From an uncultured Burkholderiales bacterium (GTDB taxonomy: Bacteria > Pseudomonadota > Gammaproteobacteria > Burkholderiales > Burkholderiaceae): a stretch of 19,293 nucleotides of DNA. Below the pieces are notes generated by a model, which was not told where the DNA came from, searched no databases, and saw only the letters and a program-made list of their open reading frames with translations. This document shows positions 1 through 8,398 of the stretch, piece after piece; position 1 is the stretch's first letter, and the number at the start of each line of letters is the position of its first letter. The DNA is taken from contig CAMLJY010000093.1 in NCBI GenBank assembly GCA_946480465.1, positions 1 to 19,293 of the forward strand, given 5' to 3'. Position numbers and translations under genes: made by a program.

Positions 1-20
1 CGTTCAAGGTGCTTTCTTTG

Positions 21-52
21 CCTACTTTCTTTGCACCAGCAAAGAAAGTAGG
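21..52. terminator. Perfect 14-bp hairpin downstream of tssH, terminator-like
   Basis: The arm cctactttctttgc (21-34) and its exact reverse complement (39-52) are separated by the 4-nt loop acca. The hairpin lies about 290 bases beyond the tssH stop and is rich in T on one strand and A on the other, so it could end transcription from either side. It has no classic uninterrupted T-run, so this may instead be a dispersed intergenic palindrome. Terminator function is inferred. Confidence 0.5.
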
Positions 53-53
53 T

Positions 54-320
54 CGCCCGCCGGGGCGAGACCCGGCCGGGTGGTGGTGGCAGCAAGCCAC
101 AACGGGCACGAGAGGCCGCCCGCCGGGGCGAGACCCGGCCAGGTGGCAGTGGCAGCAAGCCACAACGGGCACGAGAGGTCGCCCGCCGGGGCGAGACCCG
201 GCCGGGTGGCAGTCGACCGCAGACGGCTCAGCGTGAGGGCGGGGGTGAGACCCAGCCAGGTGGCAGTCCACCGCAGCCTGCCAAGCCCAAAGGCGAGGCG
301 AGACGCCGGCCGCGTGGCAG
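54..320. repeat. 63-bp tandem repeat, decaying copies, between hairpin and tssH
   Basis: Two full 63-bp copies (54-116 and 117-179) are followed by a partial third from 180. Two degenerate cores then follow. The core gagaccc (gagacgc in the last copy) recurs at 67, 130, 193, 247 and 300, so the spacing is 63, 63, 54 and 53. The array fills almost all of the 339 bases outside tssH. Because 63 is a multiple of three, one plus-strand frame stays open and would encode a 21-residue repeat. It has a GTG start inside the hairpin region and no recognisable domain, so it is not called as a gene. The origin is unknown. Confidence 0.8.
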
Positions 321-339
321 CGCCGGCGCCGCGCCGGCC

Positions 340-3069
340 TCAGTCGAAGACGTAGTGGAAGTCCCCCTCCCGAACCTCCACGTCCACCTTCGTGATCGGT
401 TGGCCGCGCATCATGCGTTCCAGGAACTCGCGGCTGATCGCGGGCAGCATCGTGTTGGTGAGGATGGCGTCGATCATGCGGCCGCCGGACTCGCTTTCAG
501 TGCAGCGCGACACGACCAGCTTGACCACGTCGTCGGAGACGTTGAACGGGATCTTGTAGCGGGCCTCGACGCGCTTCTTGATGCGGCCCAGCTGCAGCTT
601 GACGATGCGGCCCAGCATGTCGTCGGACAGCGGGTAGTAGGGAATCGTCACCAGCCGGCCCAGCAGCGCGGGCGGGAAGATCTTCAGCAGCGGCTCGCGC
701 AGCGCCTTGGCCATGCCCTCGGGGTCGGGCATCAGCTCGGGGTCCTTGCACAGGCTCTGGATCATCTCGGTGCCGGCGTTGGTCGTGAGAAGAATGAGCG
801 TGTTCTTGAAGTCGATGAAGCGGCCCTCGCCGTCTTCCATGAAGCCCTTGTCGAACACCTGGAAGAAGATCTCGTGCACGTCGGGGTGGGCCTTCTCCAC
901 CTCGTCCAGCAGCACCACCGAGTAGGGCTTGCGCCGCACCGCCTCGGTCAGTACGCCGCCTTCGCCGTAGCCCACGTATCCCGGGGGCGCGCCTTTGAGC
1001 GAGGACACGGTGTGCGCCTCCTGGTACTCGCTCATGTTGATCGTTATCAGGTTCTGTTCGCCACCGTACAGCGCCTCGGCCAGGGCCAGGGCGGTCTCGG
1101 TCTTGCCGACGCCGGAGGTGCCGGCCAGCATGAACACGCCGATCGGCTTGTTCGGGTTGTCCAGGCCGGCGCGCGAGGTCTGGATGCGCTTGGCGATCAT
1201 CTCCATCGCGTGGTCCTGGCCGATCACGCGCTCGCCCAGGGTCTTGGCCAGCTTCAGGATGGTGTCGATCTCGTTGGCCTGCATGCGGCCCACGGGGATG
1301 CCGGTCCAGTCGCCGACCACGCTGGCCACGGCCTGGTAGTCGACGGTGGGCAGGATCAGCGGCGTCTCGCCCTGCAGCTCGTGCAGTTCCTTCTGCACCT
1401 TGTGCAGCTCTTCCAGCGTGGCGGCGCGTTCTTCAGGGGTTAGCGGTGTGGGCGCCAGCGTGTCGGAGGCGGCCGTGACCTCGGTGGCTGCGCCGGCTTC
1501 CAGTGCACTGCCCGTGCCTTCCACCGGCTGGGTGCTGGCGCGCAGCTTGGCGCGCAGGTCCAGCAGCTTTTCGACCAGCGCCTTCTCGGCCTGCCAGCGG
1601 GTGGTCAGCTTGTCCAGGCGCGCGCGTTCCTCGACCAGCTGTTCCTCGACGGCCTTGGAACGGGCTGCGACGTCGATGCCGATCGCGCCTTCGCGGGCGA
1701 TGATGCCCTGCTCGACCTCCAGCGCCTCGATGCGCTTGCTGCAGTCGTCCACCTCCGGCGGCGTGGCGTGCAGGCTGACGGCGACGCGGGCGCAGGCGGT
1801 GTCGATCAGGCTCACCGACTTGTCGGGCAGCTGGCGTGCCGGGATGTAGCGGTGGCTCAGCTTCACGGCCGCTTCCAGCGCCTCGTCCAGGATCTGCACC
1901 TTGTGGTGCTTCTCCATCGTGGAGGCGACGCCGCGCATCATCAGCACCGCGCGCGGCTCGGTCGGCTCGTCGACCTGGATGGACTGGAAGCGCCGCGTCA
2001 GCGCGGGGTCCTTCTCGATGTGCTTCTTGTACTCGGCGAAGGTGGTGGCGCCGATGGTGCGCAGCTGGCCGCGCGCCAGCGCGGGCTTCAGCAGGTTGGC
2101 GGCGTCACCGGTGCCGGCGGCGCCGCCGGCGCCCACCAGCGTGTGGGTCTCGTCGATGAACAGGATGATGGGCTTGGGGCTGGCCTGCACCTCGTCGATG
2201 ACCGAGCGCAGGCGCTGCTCGAACTCGCCCTTCATGCTGGCGCCGGCCTGGAGGAGGCCAACATCCAAAGTGAGCAGCGTCACTTCCTTCAGCGCCGGCG
2301 GCACGTCGCCGCGGGCGATGCGCTGCGCGAAGCCTTCGACCACCGCGGTCTTGCCGACGCCGGCCTCGCCGACCAGGATCGGGTTGTTCTGGCGCCGGCG
2401 CATCAGGATGTCGACCACCTGGCGGATCTCGTCGTCGCGGCCGACGATGGGGTCCATCTTGCCGCTGCGGGCCTGCTCAGTCAGGTCGGTGGTGAAGCGC
2501 TTCAGCGCCTCCTGCTTGCCCATGGCCGCGGGGGCGATGGCGTCGCTGGCCTCGCCCGGGGCGCCGCCGGAGTCGCTGGCCTGCATCACGTACTCGGGCG
2601 AGCTGGCCAAGAGCGTCGTGAACTTCTCGGTCAGGTCGTCGAGCTTGACCTTCTCGAACTGCTTGGAAATCGCCATCAGCGCGCCGCGCAGCGAAGGCGT
2701 CTTCAGCATGCCGATCAGCAGATGGCCGGTGCGCACCTGGTTGTCGCCGAACATCAGCGAGCCGTAGACCCAGCCGCGCTCGACGGCGTTGGCGATGAAC
2801 TCCGACAGGTCGCTGATGGACGAGGCGCCGCGCGGCAGCCGGTCCAGCGCCTTGGTCAGGTCGGCGGCCAGCGCGGCGGCGTCCAGCTCGTAGTGCCGGA
2901 TGATGCGGTGCAGGTCGGAGTCCGGCGTGTTCAGGATCTGCGCGAACCAGTGCTGCAGCTCCACGTACGGATTGCCGCGCATCTTGCAGAACACGGTGGC
3001 GCCTTCGATGGCCTTGTAGGCCAGCGGGTTCAGCTTGCCGAACAGCGCGGTGCGGGAGATTTCAGCCAT
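340..3069 (-). CDS. tssH: T6SS sheath-recycling AAA+ ATPase TssH (ClpV)
   Basis: This is the cytoplasmic ATPase that disassembles the contracted TssB/TssC sheath so it can be reused. It has 909 residues, normal for ClpV. Seen in order: a Clp N-domain (about 1-160); AAA+ module 1 with Walker A GEAGVGKT near 234 and Walker B ILFIDE near 303; a coiled-coil middle domain (about 440-565) carrying an Ala/Thr/Pro-rich insert near 510-545; AAA+ module 2 with Walker A GTSGVGKT near 650 and Walker B VVLLDE near 718; and a ClpB_D2-type C-terminus. The ATG overlaps the end of tssG by 8 bases and has GGAGG five bases upstream inside tssG, which implies translational coupling. It is the last gene of the operon; no vgrG follows before the window edge. 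Confidence 0.97.
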   Translation of the reverse strand: MAEISRTALFGKLNPLAYKAIEGATVFCKMRGNPYVELQHWFAQILNTPDSDLHRIIRHYELDAAALAADLTKALDRLPRGASSISDLSEFIANAVERGWVYGSLMFGDNQVRTGHLLIGMLKTPSLRGALMAISKQFEKVKLDDLTEKFTTLLASSPEYVMQASDSGGAPGEASDAIAPAAMGKQEALKRFTTDLTEQARSGKMDPIVGRDDEIRQVVDILMRRRQNNPILVGEAGVGKTAVVEGFAQRIARGDVPPALKEVTLLTLDVGLLQAGASMKGEFEQRLRSVIDEVQASPKPIILFIDETHTLVGAGGAAGTGDAANLLKPALARGQLRTIGATTFAEYKKHIEKDPALTRRFQSIQVDEPTEPRAVLMMRGVASTMEKHHKVQILDEALEAAVKLSHRYIPARQLPDKSVSLIDTACARVAVSLHATPPEVDDCSKRIEALEVEQGIIAREGAIGIDVAARSKAVEEQLVEERARLDKLTTRWQAEKALVEKLLDLRAKLRASTQPVEGTGSALEAGAATEVTAASDTLAPTPLTPEERAATLEELHKVQKELHELQGETPLILPTVDYQAVASVVGDWTGIPVGRMQANEIDTILKLAKTLGERVIGQDHAMEMIAKRIQTSRAGLDNPNKPIGVFMLAGTSGVGKTETALALAEALYGGEQNLITINMSEYQEAHTVSSLKGAPPGYVGYGEGGVLTEAVRRKPYSVVLLDEVEKAHPDVHEIFFQVFDKGFMEDGEGRFIDFKNTLILLTTNAGTEMIQSLCKDPELMPDPEGMAKALREPLLKIFPPALLGRLVTIPYYPLSDDMLGRIVKLQLGRIKKRVEARYKIPFNVSDDVVKLVVSRCTESESGGRMIDAILTNTMLPAISREFLERMMRGQPITKVDVEVREGDFHYVFD

Positions 3070-4249
3070 GGCGGCCTCCTTGTTTGTCGTCGGGCACGGT
3101 GTTGGATGCGGGTCTTGCCGCGCCCAGCCGGCGCAGCAGGAAGGATGAATGGGGACGCAGCTTCAGGTCGTCGCGGTCCTGGGGCGGGCGCGGGGGCGCG
3201 TCGGGCGGCCGGCCGCCGGAGCCGACCCAGCTGGTCAGCCCCAGCCGCATGCGCCGGTCCAGGCGCGGCTCGGGCACCTCGTTCTTGCGCAGCACCAGCT
3301 GGGCGTCCCACTGCAGGTCCTGGCCGGCGAGGATGCGAACCCAGTCGCCCAACGGCTGAAAGGCGCGGCCGCCAGGCAGGAAGTCCAGGTACTGCTGCAG
3401 CGTGAGCGGGCCCAGGCGCAGGCGGAACTTGTACTGCCGGTCCCACACCTTGTGGCCGGCGTTGGCCGTGAGTCCCAGCTCGGCATGCGGCACCTGCGAG
3501 CGTTCCGGCCGGTTGCGGGCGAAGCCCAGGCGGGAGCGGTCCTCGGTGGCGACGGTGAGCCACTGGCCGACGTGCGGTTCCAGCGCCACCGGCACGCCGA
3601 AGTACTGGCGCAGCACCTTGGTCAGCGCCTCGGGATGGCGGCTGCGGCTGGCGATGAGGCCGGCCTGGAACAGCTTGGCGTGTTCGGGCACGCTGTCGGC
3701 CGCCGGCAGGTGGCGGTTCAGGCCAAAGGTGGCTCCCAGCCAGGTGGCGTAGCGGTCGTCCCTGGGCCGGTCCTGCTGCACCACCGGCTGCGACTGCGCC
3801 CAGGCGCGGTAGAACAGGCTCGTCATCCGGTGGTGGAAGACGTCCAGGAAGCGGGCCGAGGTGGGGTCGCTGCGCTGGTGCAGGCGCTCGCGCACGTACT
3901 CGGTCAGGTGCAGCGGCATCGGGCCGTGCGGGCCCAGCAGGCCGAAGAAGCGCACGCCCAGGAGCGGCGGTCGGTCGCCCTTGCGGTCGAAACGGGCCAG
4001 TGCGGCCGGCGCGAAATCCAGCTCCGGCACCTGGCCCAAGCGGATGGCTTCCTGCGAGGGCCGCTGCGCCAGCCCCAGCGCCGGCTGGTGCGGGCGCAAG
4101 GCATCGATGCGCCGCATCAAGGCGTAGAAGTCGAAGTCCCAGGGGCGGGCTTCGACGGCATCGAACAGCTCGTTCAGCGCGCGCGCGCGGTCGGCGGCGT
4201 CCGGCAGACGCCCGGGCGGGTCGAGGGGCAAGCCGGGCGGTCCCTTCAC
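3062..4249 (-). CDS. tssG: T6SS baseplate subunit TssG
   Basis: TssG forms the baseplate wedge with TssF and TssE. The protein has 395 residues, somewhat longer than many family members because of a Pro/Arg/Asp-rich C-terminal tail after about residue 335. Family features include the N-terminal segment WDFDFYALMRRIDAL, the FFGLLGPHGPMPLHLTEY block near 120-138 and the LFYRAWAQ block. The start is GTG at 4249; a GAGGA about 10 bases upstream supports it, and stop codons in the preceding repeat array limit other choices. It follows tssF after a 148-base gap filled by 27-bp repeats and overlaps tssH by 8 bases. Confidence 0.93.
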   Translation of the reverse strand: MKGPPGLPLDPPGRLPDAADRARALNELFDAVEARPWDFDFYALMRRIDALRPHQPALGLAQRPSQEAIRLGQVPELDFAPAALARFDRKGDRPPLLGVRFFGLLGPHGPMPLHLTEYVRERLHQRSDPTSARFLDVFHHRMTSLFYRAWAQSQPVVQQDRPRDDRYATWLGATFGLNRHLPAADSVPEHAKLFQAGLIASRSRHPEALTKVLRQYFGVPVALEPHVGQWLTVATEDRSRLGFARNRPERSQVPHAELGLTANAGHKVWDRQYKFRLRLGPLTLQQYLDFLPGGRAFQPLGDWVRILAGQDLQWDAQLVLRKNEVPEPRLDRRMRLGLTSWVGSGGRPPDAPPRPPQDRDDLKLRPHSSFLLRRLGAARPASNTVPDDKQGGRHG

Positions 4250-4271
4250 GTGGCGGTGTTCCTCACGGATC

Positions 4272-4423
4272 CGGCCGCTCGCCCGGAGTTCATGGCGTCG
4301 GCCGCTCGCCGCGACTTCATAACGTCGGCCTCTCGCCTCGACTTCATATCGTCGGCCTCTCGCCCCGCTGTCATAACGTCGGCCTCTCGCCCCGAATTCA
4401 TAACGTCGGCCTCTCGCCGACGT
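4272..4423 (-). repeat. 27-bp tandem repeat grown from the 3' end of tssF
   Basis: Six copies of the core cggccNctcgcc (plus strand) start at 4272, 4299, 4326, 4353, 4380 and 4407, exactly 27 bases apart. The copy nearest tssF (4407-4418) encodes the last residues of TssF (GERPTL) and the TGA follows at 4400-4398. The others repeat this end together with its stop codon, so each unit carries an in-frame stop for tssF. The tssF-proximal copy also forms a perfect hairpin, acgtcggc and gccgacgt around a 5-nt loop (4403-4423), just before the stop. The array fills the tssF-tssG gap. A second minus frame is open across the array as a 9-residue repeat (READVMxxx), probably without meaning. Confidence 0.9.
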
Positions 4424-6293
4424 GCGGCGCCCAGGTCTTCACCAGCCCGCGCTGCTGGCTGCGCAGGGTGAGCTGGGTGAAGCTGTTGATCGCGGCATGG
4501 CGGGCGAAGAACTGCTCGAGCACTGACGCGACCAGGAAGGCGCTGGAGCCCTGGAAGCGCATCTCGTCGACCTCCAGCGTCAGGTCGATGCCGCTGCCAA
4601 AGCTCAGCGGGCCCTTGAAGGGCAGGCGCCGCACGATGGGCTGGGCGCGCAGGGCCAGCAGGCCATCGACCTGGTGGCTCCAGGCCAGGTCGGCCGGCGG
4701 GCCGTAGAGGCGCAGCGTGTCGCGCAGCATCGCCGCGGCCTGCTCCGGCGTGCCGGACAGCGAGAGCTGGTTCTGCGTCAGCTGGCTCACCAGGCTCCAG
4801 CCGATGTCCCCCGTGGGCCGGCGCGACACCGGGCGCGTGGGCCCGCGCAGGCATTCGACCGTGGACACCGGCCCGGGCGAATCCAGCTTCCAGCCGTCCG
4901 AACCAGCGGCGCCGGCCTGCGGCAGCAGCGCCGGCAGGTCGCGGTTGCTGACCCAGGCGGTGACCGAGAGCTGGCGCAGCTGCTCGCGGTAGGGGCCGTG
5001 GCCGGCATCGACCAGCGACAGGAACACCTCCTCGCCGATGTAGGACGAGCGCGGGCCCTGCTGGCGCTGGCGCTGCGACATCAGCCGCGGTTCACGCCGC
5101 AGCGTGAAATAGCCGTGGCCCTCGTTCGGCACCTCGTGGTGCGAGGTGAACAGCGGCTTGAACTCGCGCTGCGGCTCGCGGCCGGTGCCGTGGCCGATGA
5201 CGGTGTCGACGCTGTGCACCTCCATGTCCATCGGCCGCGTGCGGTCAGGGACGAGGTGGTATTCCCAGGCGCCGGGCCCGAGTTGCACGCGATCCAGCCT
5301 CTTCGGGAAGAGGTTGATCGCGGGCGTGCAGAAAAGCGCGAGGGTCCCGCCGTCCACCAGCGTTTCGAGTGCAGGATCCCCGCGTGAAAACAGGATGACC
5401 AGTTCGGCCTGGTCGCTCGCCACCTGCGCCAGGCGCGGGGCGAGTTCGGTGATGTCGAAGAACAGCAGCCGCTGCGGCAGCGCCGCCACTTCCTGCAGCA
5501 GGCGGTGGCCGGAGAAGGCGCGCAGGGTCTCGGGCAGCAGTGCTTCATCAGGGCCGAAGCCCACCGGCTGGATGCTGGATGGGCCGCGCCATTGGCGTGT
5601 TAGTTCGGCGCTGCTGCCGGTGCCGGCGCTGCCGCCGCCGACCACCAGGCTGCCCAGGGCCGTGCCCAGCACCAGCTCGTGCAGGCGGAAGGCGACGTCG
5701 TCGGGCGCGGCGATGTAGAAGCCCAGCCGGTCCAGCTTCAGCTGGTTGAAGGTGAGTCCACCGCCGCAGCGCAGCTTGATGCGCAGGCCGCCGCGCGTGG
5801 GCCGGGCCTGCGGCAGCCGTGCCAGCGACAGGTCCGGCGCATGGCTGAAGTACTGCACGGCGGCGATCTCGATCGGCCACAGCGTCACCGCCATCGCGCT
5901 GCGGAACTCGCAGTGCGTGTCCTGGCCCCGGGGCTGGGTCGACTGCAGCGCGCTGCCGCGCGGCACGGTGTAGCCGCGCGCCAGGTTCGGGTCGGCGGGG
6001 TCGGCGCCCAGGCGCACGATCATCGTCGAGGGCACCGGCGCCAGGAAATTGGGGTAGATCGATTCGAGCAGGTGCGCGATCAGGCGCGGCTGCTCGGCCT
6101 CCAGCTTCAGCTGCACGCGCGCCGCGAGGAAAGCGAAGCCCTCGAGCAGGCGCTCGACGTAGGGGTCGGAGACCTCCATGCCCTCGAGGCCGAGCCGCGA
6201 GGCGATCTTCGGGAACTCGGCGGCGAACTCGCTGCCCACCTCGCGCAGGTGGGTCAGCTCATCCTGGTACAGGCGAACGAGGCGCGGATCCAT
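4398..6293 (-). CDS. tssF: T6SS baseplate subunit TssF
   Basis: TssF is the major baseplate wedge protein, which acts in the cytoplasm with TssE, TssG and TssK. Its 631 residues are close to the usual length of about 590-640. The N-terminus is typical (MDPRLVRLYQDELTHLRE, then EFPKIASRLGLE and DPYVERLLEGFAFLAARVQLKL), followed by YPNFLAPVPS. The C-terminal segment with FARHAAINSFTQLTL and a W-P-G-R pattern before the stop shows that the frame ends naturally. The ATG is the first in a well-conserved N-terminus. It lies 24 bases after tssE. The last codons are part of a repeat array that continues into the gap before tssG. Confidence 0.97.
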   Translation of the reverse strand: MDPRLVRLYQDELTHLREVGSEFAAEFPKIASRLGLEGMEVSDPYVERLLEGFAFLAARVQLKLEAEQPRLIAHLLESIYPNFLAPVPSTMIVRLGADPADPNLARGYTVPRGSALQSTQPRGQDTHCEFRSAMAVTLWPIEIAAVQYFSHAPDLSLARLPQARPTRGGLRIKLRCGGGLTFNQLKLDRLGFYIAAPDDVAFRLHELVLGTALGSLVVGGGSAGTGSSAELTRQWRGPSSIQPVGFGPDEALLPETLRAFSGHRLLQEVAALPQRLLFFDITELAPRLAQVASDQAELVILFSRGDPALETLVDGGTLALFCTPAINLFPKRLDRVQLGPGAWEYHLVPDRTRPMDMEVHSVDTVIGHGTGREPQREFKPLFTSHHEVPNEGHGYFTLRREPRLMSQRQRQQGPRSSYIGEEVFLSLVDAGHGPYREQLRQLSVTAWVSNRDLPALLPQAGAAGSDGWKLDSPGPVSTVECLRGPTRPVSRRPTGDIGWSLVSQLTQNQLSLSGTPEQAAAMLRDTLRLYGPPADLAWSHQVDGLLALRAQPIVRRLPFKGPLSFGSGIDLTLEVDEMRFQGSSAFLVASVLEQFFARHAAINSFTQLTLRSQQRGLVKTWAPHVGERPTL

Positions 6294-6317
6294 GTCGGGA
6301 AGCTGTCGTTGGCGGCC

Positions 6318-6857
6318 TCAGCGCGCGCGCGAGGGCGCGGTGCTGGTGGCGTCGCGCACCTCGACCTGGCCGGCCTCGAGGTCGAGCTTGGTGCGCAGCA
6401 GCACCTCCAGCGGCACGGGCTGGGCCCACAGGTGGCCGCGGATCTCGAACTCGATGGTGTTGTGCGTGTCCAGCACGTGCGTGGCTTCGAGGGCCACCAC
6501 CTTCAAGGTATCAGGCAAAAGACGCGGCTCGAAGCGCAGGATGGCCTGGCGGATGGTGCGCTCCAGCAGGCTCACGTCGATCTTGCTGACCAACTGCCCG
6601 GACATCGCCGGCAGGCCGAAGTTCAGCACGCTCTCGGCGACCATCGGGTGCACGTCGGTCGGGCTGCCGTTCAGGCTGCCCATCGGCTGCGTGGCATTGA
6701 AGAGCCAGCTCAGGTCGCGCAGCACCGCCTGGCGCAGCTGCGACTTGGACATCACCCGCCGCTCGGCCGGCTCTTCGCGCTGACCTGGGTTGTCGTCGGT
6801 CAGGCGGTCCAGCAGCGCCGGCTGCAGGCGGTCGCGCACCTCGGACGACGTGGCCAT
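6318..6857 (-). CDS. tssE: T6SS baseplate subunit TssE (gp25-like)
   Basis: TssE is the T4 gp25-like baseplate protein that helps start sheath polymerisation. With the ATG at 6857 (MATSSEVRDR) it has 179 residues, the usual size. The frame is open 33 codons further upstream, but that part is Pro/Arg-rich and overlaps tagJ, so it is rejected. The gp25 core includes LFNATQ near 55-60, GLPAM, and the conserved E-P-R motif (FEPRLL) near residue 125. A VEVRDATSTAPSRAR tail closes the protein. It lies 22 bases after tagJ. No strong ribosome site is visible, so translation may depend on upstream genes. Confidence 0.93.
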   Translation of the reverse strand: MATSSEVRDRLQPALLDRLTDDNPGQREEPAERRVMSKSQLRQAVLRDLSWLFNATQPMGSLNGSPTDVHPMVAESVLNFGLPAMSGQLVSKIDVSLLERTIRQAILRFEPRLLPDTLKVVALEATHVLDTHNTIEFEIRGHLWAQPVPLEVLLRTKLDLEAGQVEVRDATSTAPSRAR

Positions 6858-6879
6858 GGGGGTCGCGTTGCGTCGGGGG

Positions 6880-7767
6880 TCAGGCGGCGGGCGTGCCGGC
6901 GGCGGGGTCGCCTCCGGGCGTGCCCTCGGTGCCCTCGGCACCCTCGCCTTCGGCACCTGCCGCTTCGGCCGGTGCCTCGGTGTCCAGCGTGATCTCGCGC
7001 ACCTCCAGCAGGCCCAATTCGGCGCCGCTGGTGGCCAGCACGCGCTGGCCGAGGCCGCGGTACTGGGTCTCGCCCAGCGTCAGCCATTCGGTCTTGCGCG
7101 CCATCAGCAGGCCGCCGTCGGTCTGCGCCACGGTGCCGGCATAACGCACCGGCAGCAGCGCGACGGTCTCGCCGCCGTTGGCGAAGGTGACCTGCGCCGG
7201 CGCCCACACCAGGTCGCGCAGGTCGGCGGGGGCTTCGATCACCAGCTTCTGCAGGTGGCTGAAGGGCACCCAGCCGTAGCGGCCGTTGATGACGATCTCG
7301 AGCACGGGCCCGAGGCGCGAATCGGCGTCGGCGATCCACTCGAAGGCTTCGCCGTTGATCGTGCCGGAGGTGGTCTCGGCCTGCTCGAAGGCGGACTCGC
7401 GCAGCTTGGCGGCCTGGGCGGCTTCGCCGGCCGCGTCGGCCTGCAGGGCCTGCGCCAGCAGCGCCACCCAGGCCTTGGGTGGGCCGAAGACGTGGGGCAG
7501 CGTGTGCCCGCTCATCACCGATTCGCGCACCGCCTCGCACTGCAGCGCGGGGCGGTAGGTGTTGACCATCGCGAGCGTGGACGCGTCCAGCTCGCCGCAC
7601 ACGCGCAGCTGGTCCAGCGCGCGCTGCCACTGGCCCAGCACGCTCAGCAGCTGGAACAGGAAGACGCGCAGCTTGGGGTCGGCGGCCTTGCCGCGCACCT
7701 GCTGCTGCAACTGGGCCAGCGCGCCTTGCGGGTCGCCGGCGGTCAACAGCTCCTGAGCAGTTGGCAT
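6880..7767 (-). CDS. tagJ: T6SS accessory protein TagJ (ImpE family)
   Basis: The 295-residue protein belongs to the ImpE/TagJ family. In P. aeruginosa the homologue binds the N-terminus of the small sheath subunit and is linked to ClpV-dependent sheath disassembly. The N-terminal third is helical and TPR-like (AQELLTAGDPQGALAQL, then LFQLLSVLGQWQRALDQL). The C-terminal SciE/ImpE core has WIADADSRLGPVLE, the block GRYGWVPF and a strand-rich domain ending in LLEVREITLD. A low-complexity Ala/Gly/Glu tail of about 30 residues follows. Its place between hcp and tssE is that of HSI-I. The second hcp lies 28 bases upstream. Confidence 0.92.
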   Translation of the reverse strand: MPTAQELLTAGDPQGALAQLQQQVRGKAADPKLRVFLFQLLSVLGQWQRALDQLRVCGELDASTLAMVNTYRPALQCEAVRESVMSGHTLPHVFGPPKAWVALLAQALQADAAGEAAQAAKLRESAFEQAETTSGTINGEAFEWIADADSRLGPVLEIVINGRYGWVPFSHLQKLVIEAPADLRDLVWAPAQVTFANGGETVALLPVRYAGTVAQTDGGLLMARKTEWLTLGETQYRGLGQRVLATSGAELGLLEVREITLDTEAPAEAAGAEGEGAEGTEGTPGGDPAAGTPAA

Positions 7768-7795
7768 GTTATTTCCGTGGACGGCGCCAGGGCCG

Positions 7796-8323
7796 TCAGG
7801 CGTTGTTGACGAGTTCGTCGGTGAAGGTGGTGCTGCCGCTGCGCAGGCCGGTGCCCTTCTGCGGCTTGTACTCGACCTCGACCTTGGTGAACGCGATCGC
7901 CACGGTTTCCATCGTGGAACCGTCGGCGACGACGTTGTGGTGGACGCCGGTGATGCGGGCGTCCTTGAGGGTGATGATGAAGTAGTCCTCCTGCCCGTCG
8001 CCCGACTTGCGCAGCGAGAGCTTGGCTTCCTTCACCATGTCGTTCTGGGCCAGCGCCGACATCAGGGCGGTCGTCGCTGAATCGATGTTCTTGATCACCG
8101 TCAGGTGGGTGTACGAGCGGCGGCCGGTGGCCTGCGTGCTGCCGATCGCCGAGGACGCGGTGAGCCCCCAGTTCCAGCTGTGGACGATGATTTCCTCTTC
8201 ATGGCCGGGCGTCGTCGATTCGCCCTTGACCTTGCCCGCGCGGCGCGTCTGCACCGAGAGGTACATGTCGGCGGAGCCCTTGCCCTTCGAGTGGACGATC
8301 ATTTCAGGCATCACGGTGGGCAT
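7796..8323 (-). CDS. Second, divergent Hcp tube protein
   Basis: An Hcp-family protein of 175 residues; Hcp hexamers stack to form the secreted inner tube and can carry effectors. Family marks are EEEIIVHSWNWG near 42-53, the YTHLTVIKNID block, LSLRKSGDGQEDYFIITLKDARI, and a VEVEYKPQ strand. The ATG at 8323 is preferred because GAGG lies 8 bases upstream; an in-frame start 8 codons earlier lacks support. It differs clearly from the neighbouring hcp (N-terminal extension, no Gly-rich loop, a different C-terminus), so it is an old paralogue rather than a recent duplicate. A strong hairpin separates the two. It may carry different cargo; this is inferred. Confidence 0.9.
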   Translation of the reverse strand: MPTVMPEMIVHSKGKGSADMYLSVQTRRAGKVKGESTTPGHEEEIIVHSWNWGLTASSAIGSTQATGRRSYTHLTVIKNIDSATTALMSALAQNDMVKEAKLSLRKSGDGQEDYFIITLKDARITGVHHNVVADGSTMETVAIAFTKVEVEYKPQKGTGLRSGSTTFTDELVNNA

Positions 8324-8350
8324 GGCGCAAACCTCGACACAAAGCAATCA

Positions 8351-8387
8351 GGGAAAGAGAAGCCGCCGCGCCGGGGGACGCGGCGGC
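8351..8387 (-). terminator. Hairpin between the two hcp genes, terminator/attenuator-like
   Basis: A perfect 9-bp GC-only stem (gccgccgcg at 8362-8370, cgcggcggc at 8379-8387) with an 8-nt loop lies 12 bases past the stop of hcp. On the minus strand it is followed by a pyrimidine-rich run, cttctctttccc. It could partly end transcription after the first hcp, or protect that message's 3' end. This would give more tube protein than downstream baseplate protein. Function is inferred from structure and place. Confidence 0.6.
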
Positions 8388-8398
8388 CGGCGCCGCAT

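Noticed and set aside
9..236. Plus-strand frame encoding a 21-residue repeat
   Set aside because: It arises because the 63-bp repeat length is a multiple of three; it has a GTG start without a ribosome site and no family resemblance.
1768..3405. Long plus-strand frame (545 codons) opposite tssH
   Set aside because: It is antisense to conserved ClpV codons; the composition is a high-GC shadow with no domain.
4272..4423. Possible CRISPR array
   Set aside because: The units are contiguous 27-bp tandem copies with no unique spacers, and no cas genes are nearby.
4246..4854. Minus frame ending in READVM repeats as a small gene
   Set aside because: It is out of frame with tssF, and its repeat comes only from the 27-bp array.
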